From: Motilimonas pumila
GTDB lineage: Bacteria; Pseudomonadota; Gammaproteobacteria; Enterobacterales; CBDFNC01
Length of the DNA stretch: 64,000 nucleotides
Assembly (NCBI RefSeq): GCF_003596335.1
Contig: NZ_QZCH01000008.1
Location: 1 to 64,000, forward strand
Reading direction: 5' to 3'
This document shows positions 17,787-26,369 of this stretch, piece after piece; position 1 is the stretch's first letter; every line of letters begins with the position of its first letter. Made by a program: the position numbers and the translations under genes. The notes under the pieces were generated by a model. That model saw only the letters and a list, made by a program, of their open reading frames with translations. It did no database searches and was not told the origin of the DNA.

Positions 17787-19332
17787 GATGCCTACCTTCG
17801 TTGGGGTGAAAGGGCACGGCTTTGGCAAAGGCGCTGTGACGATCGTCTTTAAGGTTGGTCAGTAAGGTTGGGCTCAAGTGGCCGTTAGCTACCACTTCAG
17901 TCACTTGTAGGGTGTCATGTTTGGCTTGCTCCAATGCCTGCATAATACTGCTCTGGTCATAATAAATATGATGATTGGCAAACAGCTCGTTGATGTCTAT
18001 CTGGAAAATATTGGCAAGGGCAATGGCGATTTCAGATTGTCGAATGGAACTTAAAAACAGCAACAGTCGTTGGCCTTTGGCTAAATAGATATCGCCGCTT
18101 CTGCGGGTCAGGCAGTATTTGGCACATTCTTTAGCAGACAGTTTATGGCTTGCTTCAAGTTGTATTAGAGCAAACGCCAGTTGGTTAGTCTGCAGTTGTT
18201 GCATAGCTTGTGGCACCAGTCGGTAAAAGTCTGGTTCTGACACCGCACCACTTTGTTGAGTGGCTGCTTGGTAAGCTGCCAATAGTGGCTCAAATCCTTT
18301 AGGTAGAGCTTTAGCATACAGTTGATGGCTATTGGCAATGACTTGGTCGACAAGGTGAGAAAAAGGTTGATTAAAGGTCACCACATTATTTGCGCCGCAG
18401 CGTAACAGTAAATACAGGTCGTTATAGCGAATACAAGGCGCAATTTCACGCACCAAAATCGTCAAGGCTGGGCCAAAAAATTGTCGCAATAAATAAATGG
18501 ATTTGGCTAAGGTTTTTACCTGCTCAAATTTTTCGCATGAGAATACGGCGCAGCTTTGTTGGCTTTGTCCTATCAGCTTTTCTAGCTGTTCGATGTCATC
18601 AAAGCAGTGCCAATGCGAAGGTGCCTGCTCGCCGCTTTTTATTACGGCTTGGCCATAGAATACTTGCTCTATGGTTTCACTGAGTATTTGCTGTGGCAGT
18701 GTAGATTCAGGCTCCCATGTTGCGGTTTCGTCGTTGAGGTTAGCAGTCATGCTTTTATGTTGCTGCAAACCAAACGGTGTAAATGCTTGATGGATATATG
18801 CTCGCAGTTGTGAATGAGATAATTGCACTTCGGCCAAGTGTCGCAGGGCTTGTAAATAAGGTTGCAGTTTAATCAGTTGCTCGTTGGGACTGGTACAAAT
18901 AAGCACTAAATGAAGGTTAAAACGGTGGCGTCGATGCCAACGCAGTATATATTGCCAGTGCTCTGAACTGAGTGCTTGGTTGGCCCGCCAGAGCAGCAAT
19001 AAAGGTGGTTTATGAGATAAGTTTAGCGCCGAAATGTCATTAAGCAGGGCGTTTAAGGTCAGCTTGCTGTCTTCGGATGAGGGTAAATAGGTACTTGAGA
19101 AAGTGTGATTCAAATCACTCTTTAGCGCGTTGCACTGTTCACAACACAGTTGAGTGAACTCAGCCTGAGTTAAGCCACTGACGAGGTTCGCTTTTTTGTT
19201 GTGCTTTAAGCCCAATAATGGCCTATCTAAGCCCTTAACGAGTAGCCAAGCGGCGGCCAAGTCGGACTGAGTTAGCGTAACAAACAACCGAGGGTGTTCA
19301 AAATTGTCATTCATATGCGATAAATAACTCAT
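17773..19332 (-). CDS. bcsE: Cellulose biosynthesis c-di-GMP-binding protein BcsE
   Basis: A 519-residue soluble protein heading the bcsE-F-G operon. BcsE carries a degenerate receiver-like and a GGDEF-like (GIL) domain that binds cyclic di-GMP and boosts cellulose production. The region LTRRSGDIYLAKGQRLLLFLSSIRQSE near residue 400 has the RxGD signature of the GIL domain. Position opposite bcsRQABZC and overlap with bcsF support the call. Start at the ATG at 19332; an internal ATG six codons later is also possible. Confidence 0.88.
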   Translation of the reverse strand: MSYLSHMNDNFEHPRLFVTLTQSDLAAAWLLVKGLDRPLLGLKHNKKANLVSGLTQAEFTQLCCEQCNALKSDLNHTFSSTYLPSSEDSKLTLNALLNDISALNLSHKPPLLLLWRANQALSSEHWQYILRWHRRHRFNLHLVLICTSPNEQLIKLQPYLQALRHLAEVQLSHSQLRAYIHQAFTPFGLQQHKSMTANLNDETATWEPESTLPQQILSETIEQVFYGQAVIKSGEQAPSHWHCFDDIEQLEKLIGQSQQSCAVFSCEKFEQVKTLAKSIYLLRQFFGPALTILVREIAPCIRYNDLYLLLRCGANNVVTFNQPFSHLVDQVIANSHQLYAKALPKGFEPLLAAYQAATQQSGAVSEPDFYRLVPQAMQQLQTNQLAFALIQLEASHKLSAKECAKYCLTRRSGDIYLAKGQRLLLFLSSIRQSEIAIALANIFQIDINELFANHHIYYDQSSIMQALEQAKHDTLQVTEVVANGHLSPTLLTNLKDDRHSAFAKAVPFHPNEGRHHEHR

Positions 19333-19424
19333 TGAATTGCGAAACTTATACGGGTTATAGAATATTGTAGCTGCAATTTTAATTCCCTAGCATGGCGCCT
19401 TCATGTTATTGGGGGAATCGTGAG
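19333..19424. promoter_or_regulatory. Divergent promoter region of the cellulose locus
   Basis: The only non-coding interval between the leftward bcsEFG and rightward bcsRQABZC units, so both promoters should lie here. Rightward -10-like hexamers (TAGAAT at about 19358) are visible, with TTGAAT or TTGCGA as imperfect -35 candidates. No clear regulator palindrome was seen. Confidence 0.4.
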
Positions 19425-19628
19425 ATGAAATCTGTTTCTAAAGACATCCATCACATTTATCAAGCTTATGGCCTTGAAGGTGACTCTTACCAAGAAATCG
19501 GCTTGGCAGAAAAGCAAGAAAAATTGACCAAAAAGTGGAAACTTACCAATAATATAACCAATATTAATCATATTGAGCGTGGCCCAGTGCAAGCGCAGGA
19601 GCAAGCAGCAATTATTCGAGGCGGTTAA
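19425..19628 (+). CDS. bcsR: BcsR (YhjR-type) cellulose regulatory small protein
   Basis: A 67-residue protein at the head of the synthase operon. The stretch DIHHIYQAYGLEGDSYQEIG followed by KQEKLTKKWKLTNN aligns in spacing with the DI..LKQAF.L....Y.DI....QL...L.RWPLL pattern of E. coli BcsR, which forms a complex with BcsQ. An upstream ATG at 19392 is in frame. The ATG at 19425 after GGGGGAA gives the usual length. Only six bases separate it from bcsQ. Confidence 0.7.
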   Translation: MKSVSKDIHHIYQAYGLEGDSYQEIGLAEKQEKLTKKWKLTNNITNINHIERGPVQAQEQAAIIRGG

Positions 19629-19634
19629 TATTTA

Positions 19635-20402
19635 ATGACAAGGGTTTTGGTAAAAGGCATTACCTCCGGTGTTGGCGCTACGACCATAGCGGCTAACTTG
19701 ACCTATGCCCTTAATGCAAGCGGCCGCACTACCGCCGTTGTTGACCTGGACCCGCGCAATATTTTAGGCATGTGGTTTGGGCAAAATGAAGCAGATCCAA
19801 ATGGCTGGGTTTATGCTGAGCTGACCCAGCAAAGTTGGATGTTAGGCGGTTATGTCAGTCCGCAAGGTGTGCGTTTTTTCCCCTTTGGTGATCTGTTTCA
19901 ATTGCCCAGTGACATTGAGCGTTTACCCTGGTCAAATTTGATTGAGTCTTTGTTGCAACGAGTGTTGCCGGCAATGCTAACGGCTCTGTCTCGTGAATAT
20001 GAGTTTGTTGTGCTCTCTTTTCCTGCCATGTTCAACGCTAAACTGCTATCAAAAATCAAAGCCTTCGCAGACACTGTTTTAACCGTCATCCACTGTGATC
20101 CTGTGTCATTTAGCCTTTTACGGCGCCCTTCGAACCAGGCTGAACTTGCAGATTCCTTTGTGGTTGCTAATCAATGCTCTGTGTTTCATCAAATCCAACA
20201 AGACTTACTTTTATTAAACCAAGGCGCTTTTGCGCAACGCTTTATTTCAACAAAAATTCATTTCGATATTGCCGTACAAGAAGCCTTAACCAGTATGACA
20301 TCAGTGGTAGAGTATTCTCCCAATGCTCAAGCCAGTCATGACTTTAGAGCATTAGCAACTTGGTTAGTCGCTAATGCGAGTAAGCAAACCCAAAGCTCAT
20401 GA
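19635..20402 (+). CDS. bcsQ: Cellulose biosynthesis protein BcsQ, ParA/MinD-like
   Basis: A 255-residue SIMIBI-class ATPase needed for assembly and polar positioning of the cellulose secretion complex. The N-terminal loop is TSGVGATTIAAN: it has the signature lysine of the MinD class early (VKG, residue 7) but Ala where the second Walker lysine usually is, as in E. coli BcsQ (GGVGTTT). VVDLDPRN follows as the switch region. The stop overlaps the bcsA start (ATGA), coupling the two. Confidence 0.88.
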   Translation: MTRVLVKGITSGVGATTIAANLTYALNASGRTTAVVDLDPRNILGMWFGQNEADPNGWVYAELTQQSWMLGGYVSPQGVRFFPFGDLFQLPSDIERLPWSNLIESLLQRVLPAMLTALSREYEFVVLSFPAMFNAKLLSKIKAFADTVLTVIHCDPVSFSLLRRPSNQAELADSFVVANQCSVFHQIQQDLLLLNQGAFAQRFISTKIHFDIAVQEALTSMTSVVEYSPNAQASHDFRALATWLVANASKQTQSS

Positions 20403-22942
20403 ATATTCTTGCCATGTGGGTGCAACCTCAGGCATTAGCAAAGGCCCCGCAAGGCGCAGACTCCTCGCTATCACTTGCTTTGTGGTTTTTGTTAATGCGC
20501 TCGGTGACGTCGACAAAGTGGTTTAACCAGCAAGATTGGCAACATGATTATCCCCAAGTAAATTGGCGTCAACCTAGCCCTGGTGACGGTGTGAGAATGT
20601 TGCTGCAAACGGTGTGGAATTGCTTTTTTTATGCTCATTTCTCTATTGCCGATTGGCGCTTGTATCGCCATTGGCTGCTTATTAAGCAAACTTTTAGCTG
20701 GCTGCTTCGCGGCGCTTTTTGGCCTTTGCAGCTAGGGGTAAAATGGGTTGACCGTGTGGCTGAGCGTCCCGTGCCTAAAGCAAAGCGTTGGCAACAAAAA
20801 AACCGCATCATAAATACCAGCTTAACCTTGGTATTAGCCTTGTTGGCTGCGCTGTGTTTAACGGTGCCTTTTACTTGGCAAGCTCAAGCGGTATTTGTCT
20901 TGATTTTGATGTTTTTAGGCGGGTTAATTAACCGCATTGCCGGGCGTTTGCCTAACATGCTGTTAATTGTCTTATCCTTAACCGCGTCTTGTCGATATAT
21001 ATGGTGGCGCTACACCTCGACCATTAACTGGGACAAAGAATTAGACTTAGTGTTAGGCCTGATCTTATTAGCTGCTGAGTCATACTCTTGGGTCATTATT
21101 GTACTGGGGTATGTACAAAATATTTGGCCGCTCAATCGCAAGCCCGTACCGCTGCCTGAAGATGCCACCACTTGGCCATCCATAGACTTGTTTATTCCAA
21201 CTTATAATGAAGATCTTGAGGTCGTCAGGGCCACAGTAGTCGCTGCCCTTGGCGTTGATTGGCCGAAAGATAAGCTCAATATTTATATTCTGGACGACGG
21301 TAAGCGCGACAGCTTTGAAGCTTTTGCTAAGCAGTTTAACGTGGGTTATTTTCGCCGTCCCACCAATGAGCATGCCAAGGCCGGCAATATCAATTACGCC
21401 CTAAAGCACACAAAAGGCGAGTATGTGGCCATTTTTGATTGTGACCATATACCGACCCGGGCGTTTTTTCAGGTCACTATGGGAGCATTTTTAAAAGATA
21501 AAAAGCTGGCCCTAGTGCAAACCCCACATCACTTTTTTTCTCCCGATCCGTTTGAAAAAAACCTCTCAAACTTTCGTGATGTGCCCAACGAAGGCAACTT
21601 GTTTTATGGCTTAGTACAAGACGGTAACGACACCTGGGATGCGGCATTTTTTTGTGGCTCGTGCGCGGTGTTAAAACGCGCGCCATTAATGGAAGTGGGT
21701 GGCATTGCTGTTGAAACCGTCACGGAAGATGCTCACACTGCCCTTAAAATGCACCGCTTAGGGTATCACTCCGCTTATCTTAAACAGCCAGTATCAGCAG
21801 GCCTTGCAACCGATAGTTTGTCGGCGCACATTGGCCAAAGGATCCGCTGGGCCCGTGGCATGGCACAAATCTTTAGGCTCGATAACCCAATCTTGGGTAA
21901 AGGTTTAAAGTGGAACCAAAGAGTGTGTTACGCCAATGCCATGTTGCACTTTTTATCGGGTATTCCGCGGCTGATTTTCTTACTGGCGCCCTTGGGCTTT
22001 TTATTGCTCGATGCTTATATTATTTATGCCCCGGCGATTGCCCTGTTTCTCTACGTCTTGCCGCACATGTTTCACGCCAACATTACCAATTCTCGCATCC
22101 AAGGGGAGTACCGACATTCTTTTTGGGGGGAAATTTATGAAACTGTACTGGCTTGGTATATCGCGGTGCCGACTACCGTCGCTTTGTTTGCGCCTCACAA
22201 AGGCAGCTTCAATGTAACTGCCAAAGGCGGCTTGATAGAGGGGAGCTTTTTTGATTGGGCGATTAGCCGGCCCTTTATCATTTTGATTTTTCTTAATTTG
22301 AGCGGCGCGGTGTGGGGCATCTGGCGCTTATTTGCGTTACCAGAAGGTTTAGTAGGCAGTCTCGTCATTAATTTATTTTGGACCTTATACAATCTGTTGA
22401 TCTTAGGCGGTGCCTTGGCGGTCGCTGCGGAGACCAAGCAGGTGCGGGCGAGTCACCGCATTGCGGTTGACCTGCCGGCCACAGTCGCACTGGACTCGGG
22501 CCATTTATATGCCGTTAGAATGTTAGATTTTTCGTTCGGTGGCCTGCGAGTAAGTAAGCCAAATGGGGTGCTCTTTGGCTTAGGTGACAAGGTCAACATA
22601 GTGCTACAGAAGGTGACAGAGACGGCCACGTTTGCTTGTGAGGTGACCTTCGTAAATGAAAAGTTTTTAGGTTTGAAGCTGTTACCTATGACAGTTGAAA
22701 AAGAAATTGACTATATTCAAAGTACTTTCACACGAGCCGATACTTGGTCTGTGTGGCAGCAAGCTTATGAAGTGGATAAACCCATGGCCAGTTTATCCAG
22801 TGTTTTAGTGATTGGCGTGACAGGTTATCGAAGTTTGTATCGCTTTTCGCCTGCGGTGATCCGCTGGCCTATGTTGCAGTTATCAAATTTGGTGCAATGG
22901 TGTTGGTCGTATATGCCCCGTATTCAAATTACCAGAGGTTGA
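20399..22942 (+). CDS. bcsA: Cellulose synthase catalytic subunit (UDP-forming)
   Basis: An 847-residue inner-membrane family 2 glycosyltransferase that polymerises UDP-glucose and extrudes the chain. All motifs are present: LDDG (Asp299-300), FDCDH (347-349), FFCGS (417-421), VTEDAH (TED at 442-444) and QRIRW (480-484). Membrane spans flank the catalytic domain (about 140-235 and 510-680). A C-terminal PilZ domain has the cyclic di-GMP residues RASHR (683-687) and DFSFGG (710-715), so activity should be cyclic di-GMP dependent. Length and order are as in E. coli. Confidence 0.97.
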   Translation: MNILAMWVQPQALAKAPQGADSSLSLALWFLLMRSVTSTKWFNQQDWQHDYPQVNWRQPSPGDGVRMLLQTVWNCFFYAHFSIADWRLYRHWLLIKQTFSWLLRGAFWPLQLGVKWVDRVAERPVPKAKRWQQKNRIINTSLTLVLALLAALCLTVPFTWQAQAVFVLILMFLGGLINRIAGRLPNMLLIVLSLTASCRYIWWRYTSTINWDKELDLVLGLILLAAESYSWVIIVLGYVQNIWPLNRKPVPLPEDATTWPSIDLFIPTYNEDLEVVRATVVAALGVDWPKDKLNIYILDDGKRDSFEAFAKQFNVGYFRRPTNEHAKAGNINYALKHTKGEYVAIFDCDHIPTRAFFQVTMGAFLKDKKLALVQTPHHFFSPDPFEKNLSNFRDVPNEGNLFYGLVQDGNDTWDAAFFCGSCAVLKRAPLMEVGGIAVETVTEDAHTALKMHRLGYHSAYLKQPVSAGLATDSLSAHIGQRIRWARGMAQIFRLDNPILGKGLKWNQRVCYANAMLHFLSGIPRLIFLLAPLGFLLLDAYIIYAPAIALFLYVLPHMFHANITNSRIQGEYRHSFWGEIYETVLAWYIAVPTTVALFAPHKGSFNVTAKGGLIEGSFFDWAISRPFIILIFLNLSGAVWGIWRLFALPEGLVGSLVINLFWTLYNLLILGGALAVAAETKQVRASHRIAVDLPATVALDSGHLYAVRMLDFSFGGLRVSKPNGVLFGLGDKVNIVLQKVTETATFACEVTFVNEKFLGLKLLPMTVEKEIDYIQSTFTRADTWSVWQQAYEVDKPMASLSSVLVIGVTGYRSLYRFSPAVIRWPMLQLSNLVQWCWSYMPRIQITRG

Positions 22943-22945
22943 TGA

Positions 22946-25258
22946 ATGAAAAATGTGTTGCTAAGGATAAGCCTGTTGTACGTTTTGTGTTTACATGTGG
23001 CATGGGCGCAACCAGAACCAAGCACCAATGCGCTGAAACATGATTCAGCGGATGCCACGGTAACAGCAAAAGACAGTTCGCCATCTAGCGAGGCCCAAAC
23101 TGCAGACTTGCGCACCGGTGTCTCTGAAGAGGTCTTGGTTGATACCTCGAACGATGGTACTGGGGTGGCGCAACACAGTTACACTTTTGCTGACCTTGGG
23201 CAGACAGGGTCGCTCAAAATGCAAGGCAGCGAAAGCACCCTTTATGTTGGATTTGGTTCGCGCCTAGATCAAATTGTGACTGGCGCAAGTTTGCAATTAG
23301 ACTTTATTCCTTCCCCCGCGTTGATGGAAGTTGTTTCGCATTTAAGGGTGTTTTTAAACGACGAGTTGATGGGTGTTGTCACCATTCAAAGTGAAGATTC
23401 AGGGGCGCCGGTTAAAGCCGATATCAACCTTGACCCTCGATTTATGAGCAATTTTAACCAATTAAAATTTGAGCTGATAGGCAGTGTGGAACAAAGCTGT
23501 GCCAACCCGAATGATCCCAGTATTTGGAGTGAAATAAGTTCAGCGAGTCGCCTTAACTTAACGGTGAAAAAAACAACGGTAGAAAATGAACTGAGCTTAT
23601 TTCCGGCACCATTTTTTGACGCCCGAGACTTTGGTGATTTGAATTTACCTATGGTGGTGCCTGCTGGTTTTGGCCTGCAGGGCTTGCGCGCGGCGGCAAT
23701 CATGACGTCGTACTTTGGCAGTTTAGCTGACTGGCGAGACACACAATTTCCTTTGTTTCAAAATCATTTACCTGAACGCCACAGCATCGTGTTTTTGACC
23801 AATCGCGACAGACCTACGTTTTTAGCTAATTTCCCGACCATCAACAGTCCCAGTATTCAGGTTATCAATCACCCGCAAGATAAATTTGCCAAATTGTTAT
23901 TAGTGATGGGGCAAGACGAACAAGCCCTGACTCAAGCTGTATTAGGGTTAGTTGCCGGTAATCCATTGATGTCAGGCCCAATGGCAGAGATTACGGCGAT
24001 CAAAGATATACCGACTCGGGCAGCTTATGACGCCCCGCGTTGGATCAATACTGCACGGCCTGTGACGTTTGCAGAGCTAATCGATGGGCCTTATCAATTA
24101 CAAACTCGTGGGGTAGATCCCGCGCCGATAGATTTAAACTTTCGACTGCCACCAGACTTATTTTTATGGCAAGCCAAAGGCACACCACTGCAGTTAAATT
24201 ACCGCTATTCGCCCTTGGCGCAAGATAACAGTGCATCGCGCTTGTCGATGCGTGTAAATGGCATTTTTTCTAAAGGCATACCCCTTGATACCAGCGGCGA
24301 GAGTAAATCAGATGTGGTGCGCCTGCCGATGATAGAGCAAGGCGTTGCAGGCTCTCAAGCTGCTACCTTACCTGGGTTTCGTTTGGGCGAGCGCAATACA
24401 CTGAGTTTTGTCTTTTCATTTGTCGCCAGTACCGACGGTATTTGTCAACCGAAGCAAGGCGCAGAAAACTTTGCCGTGATGGATGAAAGCTCAAGCATCG
24501 ATTTTTCAGGGTTTGCCCATTACTTAGAAATGCCAAACCTCAGCGTGTTTGCTAAGTCTGCTTACCCCTTCTCGCGTTTTGCTGACTTATCGCAAACGGT
24601 CGTGTTACTCCCCGAAGCACCTTCAAAACACGAAGTGCAGCTTTTGCTTGATGTCATGGGGCGCATTGGCAAAGAGACGGGGTTGGCCGCGTATCACATG
24701 AGCTTGCAACACCAGTGGCAGGCTAGCTCGTTATCAGACAAAGACGTGTTAGTGATTGCCAAGCAAGCTGAGCAAGCATTCGATTGGTCTGAACAAGATT
24801 TGGCGCATTTGTTATCGGCGCAAGGTGAGCGCAGTTTAGGCGGTAAACAATCTGGTGAGGGCGCAGCAACATTAGAACTGCAAGCGCAGGGACAGTTTGC
24901 CAGCATGGTCAGTTTTCAATCGCCATTTTCTTCGCAGCGCACTGTCGTGGTACTCAACGGTCAAGACGGGGATAGCTTGTCGCTGATCACTGAGGCCATC
25001 AATAATGCAACCGGGGAGTTTCTTTTTGGCGCAGCAGCGGCTATTCGCCCTGCTAGTGTGACCAGTTTTGAGAGTGAAGATACTTACTTTGTCGGCGAGT
25101 TACCTGTATTACAACTTATCTGGTATCACTTTTCTGGCCACCCAGTGCTGATTGCTTTGATTGCGGTCTTTTTGGTGGTGGTTTTCTCCGTGCTAGTGTG
25201 GCGCGCGCTACGAGTAGTGGCGGCGAAACGTTTAGCCCAAGGGGAAGAGGATGAGTAA
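22946..25258 (+). CDS. bcsB: Cellulose synthase periplasmic subunit
   Basis: A 770-residue protein with signal peptide (cleaved after AWA, about residue 21), a low-complexity Ser/Ala/Glu segment to about 60, two jelly-roll/flavodoxin-like repeats, and one C-terminal membrane anchor (about 727-752). BcsB guides the glucan from BcsA through the periplasm. Starts three bases after bcsA and overlaps bcsZ by eight bases. Confidence 0.95.
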   Translation: MKNVLLRISLLYVLCLHVAWAQPEPSTNALKHDSADATVTAKDSSPSSEAQTADLRTGVSEEVLVDTSNDGTGVAQHSYTFADLGQTGSLKMQGSESTLYVGFGSRLDQIVTGASLQLDFIPSPALMEVVSHLRVFLNDELMGVVTIQSEDSGAPVKADINLDPRFMSNFNQLKFELIGSVEQSCANPNDPSIWSEISSASRLNLTVKKTTVENELSLFPAPFFDARDFGDLNLPMVVPAGFGLQGLRAAAIMTSYFGSLADWRDTQFPLFQNHLPERHSIVFLTNRDRPTFLANFPTINSPSIQVINHPQDKFAKLLLVMGQDEQALTQAVLGLVAGNPLMSGPMAEITAIKDIPTRAAYDAPRWINTARPVTFAELIDGPYQLQTRGVDPAPIDLNFRLPPDLFLWQAKGTPLQLNYRYSPLAQDNSASRLSMRVNGIFSKGIPLDTSGESKSDVVRLPMIEQGVAGSQAATLPGFRLGERNTLSFVFSFVASTDGICQPKQGAENFAVMDESSSIDFSGFAHYLEMPNLSVFAKSAYPFSRFADLSQTVVLLPEAPSKHEVQLLLDVMGRIGKETGLAAYHMSLQHQWQASSLSDKDVLVIAKQAEQAFDWSEQDLAHLLSAQGERSLGGKQSGEGAATLELQAQGQFASMVSFQSPFSSQRTVVVLNGQDGDSLSLITEAINNATGEFLFGAAAAIRPASVTSFESEDTYFVGELPVLQLIWYHFSGHPVLIALIAVFLVVVFSVLVWRALRVVAAKRLAQGEEDE

Positions 25259-26369
25259 GGCATATGCGTTTTGCATATTGTTGTTGGTCAGTTTTTGCAG
25301 TCAAGGCCAAAGCACTGCCGCTGAGTCATGCCAATGGCCACAGTGGCTGCAATTTAAGCAAGTCTATATTCAAGACGGTGGCCGGGTAGTGGATGGCTAT
25401 GATAAGCGAAGAATTACCACTTCTGAAGGACAGTCTTACGGCTTGTTTTTTGCGTTGATAGCTAACGACCAAGACACTTTTTCGCAGCTTTGGCGCTGGA
25501 CCGAGAAACACCTTGCCCAAGGCGATATCAGCGCGCGGCTACCGGCATGGCTATGGAGTCCTGAGCAAGGTGTGATAGACGACAATTCAGCGTCAGATTC
25601 CGATTTATGGATTGCTTATACACTGCTTGAAGCCGGCAGAGTGTGGCAAAACGCTTACTACAGCAATTTAGGTTTTTTGTTGGCGCAGCGGATTTTGACT
25701 GAAGAAGTGTACTCAGTCAGTAAAACACACGCCCATTTGTTGCCGGGCAAGCAAGGGTTTGTGGCTAAAACTGGGGCGATAAAACTTAACCCCAGCTATG
25801 TTCCCTTACAGCTATTAAGTTATATGCAGCATTTATACCCAGCTTCAGATTGGGCCAAAGTACGCCAAGGCAGTGAAGCGTTATTATTGGCGACTGCCGA
25901 AACGGGCTATAGCCCGGATTGGATTTGGCTTCACCAAGGGCGCTTTGACTTTAATCCTACCGCGCCAGGAATTGGCAGTTATAACGCCATTCGCACTTAT
26001 TTGTGGGCCGGCATGTTGTCACCAAAAGACCCTTTTAAACCCTCTCTTTTGGACGCTTTAAAAGGGTTTACTCAGTTTATTGTAGCGCGAAGCTTTCCGC
26101 CTCGTGAAGTGAATTTAGTGACCCAAGCGACTACGGGAGAAGGGCCTGCGGGTTTCTCTGCGGCTGCCGTACCGCTATTAGTGTCTATGTCTGAGCCAGC
26201 CCATGCTAAAACGCAGTACCAAAGAAGCCAAACTTTGTTGGTGACCACGCAAGACAATGCCTATTACGACAATGTGCTGAGCTTATTTGGTCAGGCTTGG
26301 TATGAGCAAAGGTATCGTTTTAACCTTCAAGGGGAAGTTGAACTGCAATGGCAACAAGGTTGCGAATAG
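25251..26369 (+). CDS. bcsZ: Periplasmic endo-1,4-beta-glucanase (GH8)
   Basis: A 372-residue family 8 glycoside hydrolase with signal peptide (cleaved near residue 23). The catalytic acid Glu is at about 59 in TTSEGQSYGL, and the family signature DDNSASDSDLWIAY begins near 110. BcsZ trims cellulose during export and is required for normal fibre formation. It lies between bcsB and bcsC and overlaps both. Confidence 0.95.
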   Translation: MSKAYAFCILLLVSFCSQGQSTAAESCQWPQWLQFKQVYIQDGGRVVDGYDKRRITTSEGQSYGLFFALIANDQDTFSQLWRWTEKHLAQGDISARLPAWLWSPEQGVIDDNSASDSDLWIAYTLLEAGRVWQNAYYSNLGFLLAQRILTEEVYSVSKTHAHLLPGKQGFVAKTGAIKLNPSYVPLQLLSYMQHLYPASDWAKVRQGSEALLLATAETGYSPDWIWLHQGRFDFNPTAPGIGSYNAIRTYLWAGMLSPKDPFKPSLLDALKGFTQFIVARSFPPREVNLVTQATTGEGPAGFSAAAVPLLVSMSEPAHAKTQYQRSQTLLVTTQDNAYYDNVLSLFGQAWYEQRYRFNLQGEVELQWQQGCE